Source: Phycisphaerales bacterium
GTDB lineage: Bacteria > Planctomycetota > Phycisphaerae > Phycisphaerales > SM1A02
Reading direction: 5' to 3'
DNA length: 53,282 bases
Assembly (NCBI GenBank): GCA_030748455.1
Contig: JASMLY010000027.1
Span: 1 to 53,282, forward strand
How positions within the stretch are numbered: position 1 is the stretch's first letter; every line of letters begins with the position of its first letter. The notes beneath the pieces are model-generated. The model was not told where the DNA came from. It saw only the letters and a list, made by a program, of their open reading frames with translations, and did not search any database. Made by a program: the position numbers and the translations under genes. This document shows, piece after piece, positions 50,378 through 53,282 of this stretch.

Positions 50378-52384
50378 ATGTTTATTCAAATTGTTTTGTG
50401 TGTTTGTGCACAAATTACAACCGATGATTATTTTTCACTCTCGTATGTTTCAAGTTGTTCCATTTCTCCAACAGGAACGTACATAGCGTGGACAGAAGGA
50501 CGGTGGGATGAAGATCTCGACCGTCGAAATTATGATGTGTGGATTACAAAACCATTTTCGGAGGGCAGTCAAACTCTGCGACTAACATTTGACGAAGCGA
50601 ATGACGGTTCGATTCAATGGGGCAACAATGACGACTGGTTGTATTTTTCATCACGAAGGGGTAGTAGAAACGATGATCTACCACGCAATGGCAAGAAACA
50701 AATTTGGCGAATAAAGCCAGATGGTACGCAATTGATGGCAGTGAGTAGATTGGTTGGCGGTGTTGAAGATTGGCACGTAGGTGATGATGGGCAGTGCGTT
50801 TACTACGTAACTAGCGAAGAAACGCACATTGATGACACATGGAAAAAACTACGAAAAGAGCATGACGGCGTAGAGTACGGTCATGGGTTGGTGGACTATT
50901 CTGAGTTGTGGAAACTTGACCTGAAAACTTGGAAACATACAAAACTTTGGGATGAAGAGAGGGTCCTAGTAGATTTCGCACCATCTCCTGACGGCAAAAA
51001 AATTGCAACAGTCACAACTCCAGATACTCGCTTGATCACCAATGAAGGGTTGTCTGAGATTGGGATTTACGATATTGCTACAAAAGAAACAGTATTGCTT
51101 GAAGACACGCTTTGGCGAGGGGGTGCCCCATCTCCCTACGGCTGGGTTGAAGCACCGAGTTGGTCATCCGACGGATCACGACTGGTGTTTTCCGTTGACT
51201 TCGATGGGTTTCCTCGCAATATGTTTGTCGCTACGTTTACTGACACGAATAGTACGGTTCAACAAGTGAGAAGAGAAAACGAGGTTTCTCTTGGGTCAGA
51301 TCCTGAGTGGGTGCCAAACTCACATGATTTGTTGTACATCGCAGAGCAAGGAACTGCAAGACCATTACGCAAGGTCACAAATGTAGGAAGTGGGATGCAA
51401 GGTGATACATTGGAGATCCTGTCGGGCAGCATTGTTTGCTGGGATTTCAGTGTGGCGATGGACTCAGGTGAAATAGCAGCAATTGCAGGATCACCACGCC
51501 ACCCATCTAGTGTCGTAATGACAACTAATTCTTCAATCGAAGCAATCGTCGTTGAGAATCCAAACAGACATATCGAAGATTGGAACTTGCCTACGATTCG
51601 AACAGTGCAATGGAAAGCGCAAGATGGAACATCCATTGAGGGGGTTCTAGAAGTCCCACATGATTTTGTCGCTGGACAAGATGATCCACTTCCGATGTAT
51701 GTTGATATACACGGGGGACCAACTTCGGCAAGGACTGCTAGTTTGTCAATCTCGATGTACGGTAGGGGTTTGCTTTCAACTGATGGCTGGGCAGTGTTTA
51801 GCCCGAACTATCGAGGGTCAACTGGCTACGGAGATGCATTTCTCACGGAGTTAGTGGGCAGAGAAAACGATATTGAAGTTCAGGATATTCTTGATGGGGT
51901 TGACGCAATGATCGAACGAGGAATTGCTGATCCAGACAAACTTGCTGTAGGGGGTTGGAGTAATGGAGGGTACCTTACAAACTGTTTGATTGCAGCAACA
52001 GATCGATTTAAAGCAGCAAGTAGTGGTGCTGGTGTTTTTGATCAAACGATGCAATGGTCAATTGAAGATACACCAGGACACGTTGTGAATTATGCAAAGG
52101 GCCTACCATGGGAAGTACCCCAAGAACTTCGTCGCATGTCTCCTTTGTTTGACGCGGATAACATTTCAACCCCGACCATTATTCACGTAGGAGCAGGTGA
52201 CGAACGGGTTCCGGCAGGACATTCCAAGGCGTTGTTTCGTGCATTGCACGATTATCTTGATGTGCCAACCCAACTAGTACTCTATCCAGGCACGGGGCAT
52301 GGATTATCCAAAATGTCCCACAGGAAAGCGAAGATTGAATGGGATAAAGCGTGGCTTGAGCACTGGGTATTGGGCAAGCACTAA
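50378..52384 (+). CDS. S9-family prolyl oligopeptidase-like peptidase
   Basis: 668 aa. N-terminal Cys/hydrophobic stretch (FIQIVLCVCAQI) looks like a signal peptide or lipoprotein start, then a beta-propeller (about residues 25-400) and the alpha/beta hydrolase domain. Catalytic triad: Ser528 in GGWSNGGY, Asp608 in GAGDERVP, His641 in GTGHGLSK. Acts on short peptides, probably outside the inner membrane. AGAGGA is about 9 nt before the ATG. Convergent with the STN gene (12-bp gap, no terminator seen). Confidence 0.92.
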   Translation: MFIQIVLCVCAQITTDDYFSLSYVSSCSISPTGTYIAWTEGRWDEDLDRRNYDVWITKPFSEGSQTLRLTFDEANDGSIQWGNNDDWLYFSSRRGSRNDDLPRNGKKQIWRIKPDGTQLMAVSRLVGGVEDWHVGDDGQCVYYVTSEETHIDDTWKKLRKEHDGVEYGHGLVDYSELWKLDLKTWKHTKLWDEERVLVDFAPSPDGKKIATVTTPDTRLITNEGLSEIGIYDIATKETVLLEDTLWRGGAPSPYGWVEAPSWSSDGSRLVFSVDFDGFPRNMFVATFTDTNSTVQQVRRENEVSLGSDPEWVPNSHDLLYIAEQGTARPLRKVTNVGSGMQGDTLEILSGSIVCWDFSVAMDSGEIAAIAGSPRHPSSVVMTTNSSIEAIVVENPNRHIEDWNLPTIRTVQWKAQDGTSIEGVLEVPHDFVAGQDDPLPMYVDIHGGPTSARTASLSISMYGRGLLSTDGWAVFSPNYRGSTGYGDAFLTELVGRENDIEVQDILDGVDAMIERGIADPDKLAVGGWSNGGYLTNCLIAATDRFKAASSGAGVFDQTMQWSIEDTPGHVVNYAKGLPWEVPQELRRMSPLFDADNISTPTIIHVGAGDERVPAGHSKALFRALHDYLDVPTQLVLYPGTGHGLSKMSHRKAKIEWDKAWLEHWVLGKH

Positions 52385-52396
52385 ACAAACCCTGTC

Positions 52397-53182
52397 TTAA
52401 ATGTTTGGAATGCGAGGCAACCGTACGGTTGTTGCGCCACCAGTAAAACGGAGTGTTCGAGTTTTCATTTGTTTCGGACGAAGGGGGACAAATGAATATC
52501 CGCCAAGTTGTCGATGTACAAAATCGGGCGCCTTCACAAGGAGAGAACCTTTGTAAAAACGTATGGTGCAGTTTCCACCATGAACATTCCATTGTTCAGA
52601 TTCCACAAAATCAGTGATGGTATCAATCAACTTCTGTACTTCTTCCTCTTTCGTTAGGCGGTTAGGATCATCACTTGGATCATCAAAGTTCACGCCCCCT
52701 CCTCCGGTGGTCCCCATCGTTGGTGCGTTGTCGAAGTCGCGAACTGTAAAAAGTAAACTCATGACATCGTACGTTCGAAGTTCCATCGAACTCCCTTGTG
52801 TAAACTGTTCCTTTAGACCCACCTCTAACATCGTGTCACGAAGTTGCCATGTACTTGGTTCATCTGTGTTTAATTTTTCGATGATTCGTTCGAGGACAAC
52901 AATGGCAGGTTGGCTCTTGAGGTGTAATGTGATTGGTGTGTTTTGGTCAATGCCGTTTCTTGTGTCAGTTTTCCAAAAATAGTGCGTGTCAATCTTGAGC
53001 GAATCTTTCAATTGTTGTAACACTTCGTAGGCAGGTTCGTCGTCAAACGAGACAGTGAGATCTGTGTATAGGAGCTTCCCAAGTATTGCTGCGTGGGCTT
53101 GGTCTGTGGAATTCTGCGCATAGAGAGGGCAACAAAAGAGGATTGAAAGAAAGAGAAGTGTTGTGTAGATCCGATATTGCAT
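52397..53182 (-). CDS. Secreted protein with STN-like domains (261 aa)
   Basis: Signal peptide at the N-terminus (hydrophobic IYTTLLFLSILFCCPLYA). A segment DEPAYEVLQQLKDSLKIDTHYF then ITLHLKSQPAIVVLERIIEKL follows the secretin/TonB short N-terminal (STN) pattern; later a Gly/Asp-rich linker (TMGTTGGGGVNFDD) and another repeat (VQKLIDTITDFVESEQW). It looks like a planctomycete periplasmic protein of unknown role, without the secretin pore. ATG 53182 follows TATACT by 5 nt. The gene upstream ends 14 bp before. Confidence 0.75.
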   Translation of the reverse strand: MQYRIYTTLLFLSILFCCPLYAQNSTDQAHAAILGKLLYTDLTVSFDDEPAYEVLQQLKDSLKIDTHYFWKTDTRNGIDQNTPITLHLKSQPAIVVLERIIEKLNTDEPSTWQLRDTMLEVGLKEQFTQGSSMELRTYDVMSLLFTVRDFDNAPTMGTTGGGGVNFDDPSDDPNRLTKEEEVQKLIDTITDFVESEQWNVHGGNCTIRFYKGSLLVKAPDFVHRQLGGYSFVPLRPKQMKTRTLRFTGGATTVRLPRIPNI

Positions 53183-53187
53183 ATCGG

Positions 53188-53193
53188 AGTATA
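53188..53193 (-). promoter_or_regulatory. -10-like hexamer 5 nt upstream of the STN gene
   Basis: TATACT on the minus strand with CCGAT between it and the ATG. It overlaps the gap after the upstream gene stop. It could give a leaderless internal transcript, or be chance. Confidence 0.35.
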
Positions 53194-53196
53194 CGC

Positions 53197-53282
53197 TTAT
53201 TGGTTACGGGCGACAGATTTGATCGCTTCGATTGCCTCTACTGTTCCAAGAAGAGCCATTGCGGTAGCTTCGGGTTTCATTG
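53197..53282 (-). CDS. 3' end of a gene cut by the right edge
   Basis: Minus-strand open frame through the edge, ending at TAA 53197: ...MKPEATAMALLGTVEAIEAIKSVARNQ. The Met (53280) lies at the edge and may be internal. Ala/Glu-rich and probably helical. With 14 bp to the next ATG, it and the STN gene form an operon. No family can be given. A faint likeness to microcompartment shell proteins is not reliable. Confidence 0.45.
   Translation of the reverse strand, partial: MKPEATAMALLGTVEAIEAIKSVARNQ

Noticed and set aside
53197..53282. Bacterial microcompartment shell protein at the right edge
   Set aside because: Only a short Ala/Glu-rich C-terminal segment is seen; the likeness to BMC helices is too weak.

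Overview
The window looks like ordinary chromosome from a planctomycete of the class Phycisphaerae, probably a marine lineage of moderate to low GC. This is inferred, not measured. The main clues are a membrane protein that opens with the zinc ribbon pattern CTRCGYELKSLP...CPECGEPI (23253-24152), a long Zn-metalloprotease with a HEVGHTLGLRHNF motif, a groEL-groES-groEL cluster, a membrane pyrophosphatase, and several small Cys-pair proteins. I see no phage, transposon, CRISPR array, rRNA or tRNA gene. Coding density is very high, with many stop/start overlaps (ATGA, TAATG). No gene-free stretch exceeds about 300 bases.

Layout. 1-1028 (minus): gene start cut by the left edge, a hypothetical protein, and a short basic protein with its own terminator. 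1129-4953 (plus, one minus gene inside): UbiB/AarF-like kinase, membrane protein, convergent zinc-ribbon membrane protein, thymidylate kinase, and a small two-helix membrane protein behind tandem palindromes. 5117-10125 (minus): coupled operon alaS - hypothetical - sugar isomerase-like TIM barrel - alcohol dehydrogenase-like. 10230-13845 (plus): tpiA, secG, yicC, phosphotransferase, DUF2007-like. 13830-19336 (minus): folC, leuS, DUF2314-like. 19435-22251 (plus): LOG-family, mgtE, hpt; then moxR on minus. 23253-34536 (plus): zinc-ribbon membrane protein, groEL1-groES-groEL2, dnaJ-grpE-fmdB, rnr, acs. 34519-35280 (minus): shortened aspartate-semialdehyde dehydrogenase-like protein. 35281-35561: divergent intergenic region with a 12-bp minisatellite between two copies of a palindrome. 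35562-41531: purE, secreted metalloprotease, minus membrane protein, pdxH, minus NYN/PIN-like protein, rpsU. 41705-52384 (plus): hppA, rsfS, secreted hydrolase, one-repeat PQQ protein, trmB, zinc protein, histidine kinase, MacB/FtsX-type permease, S9 peptidase. 52397-53282 (minus): secreted STN-like protein and the 3' end of an upstream gene.

Functionally the window is mostly housekeeping: translation (alaS, leuS, trmB, rpsU, rsfS), protein folding (two GroELs, GroES, DnaJ, GrpE), RNA decay (rnr, yicC), nucleotide supply (tmk, hpt, purE), cofactors (folC, pdxH), central metabolism (tpiA, acs, hppA) and secretion (secG, exported hydrolases). The most interesting signal is in expression rather than in a new gene system. 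About ten genes that lack a Shine-Dalgarno sequence carry a TAnnnT (-10-like) hexamer 5-11 nt before the start codon, several with TGn in front. This suggests widespread leaderless transcription. Other points are possible RNA-structure control of groEL1 and groES, the minisatellite, and a reduced ASADH-like protein. I did not find a clearly novel multi-gene system.
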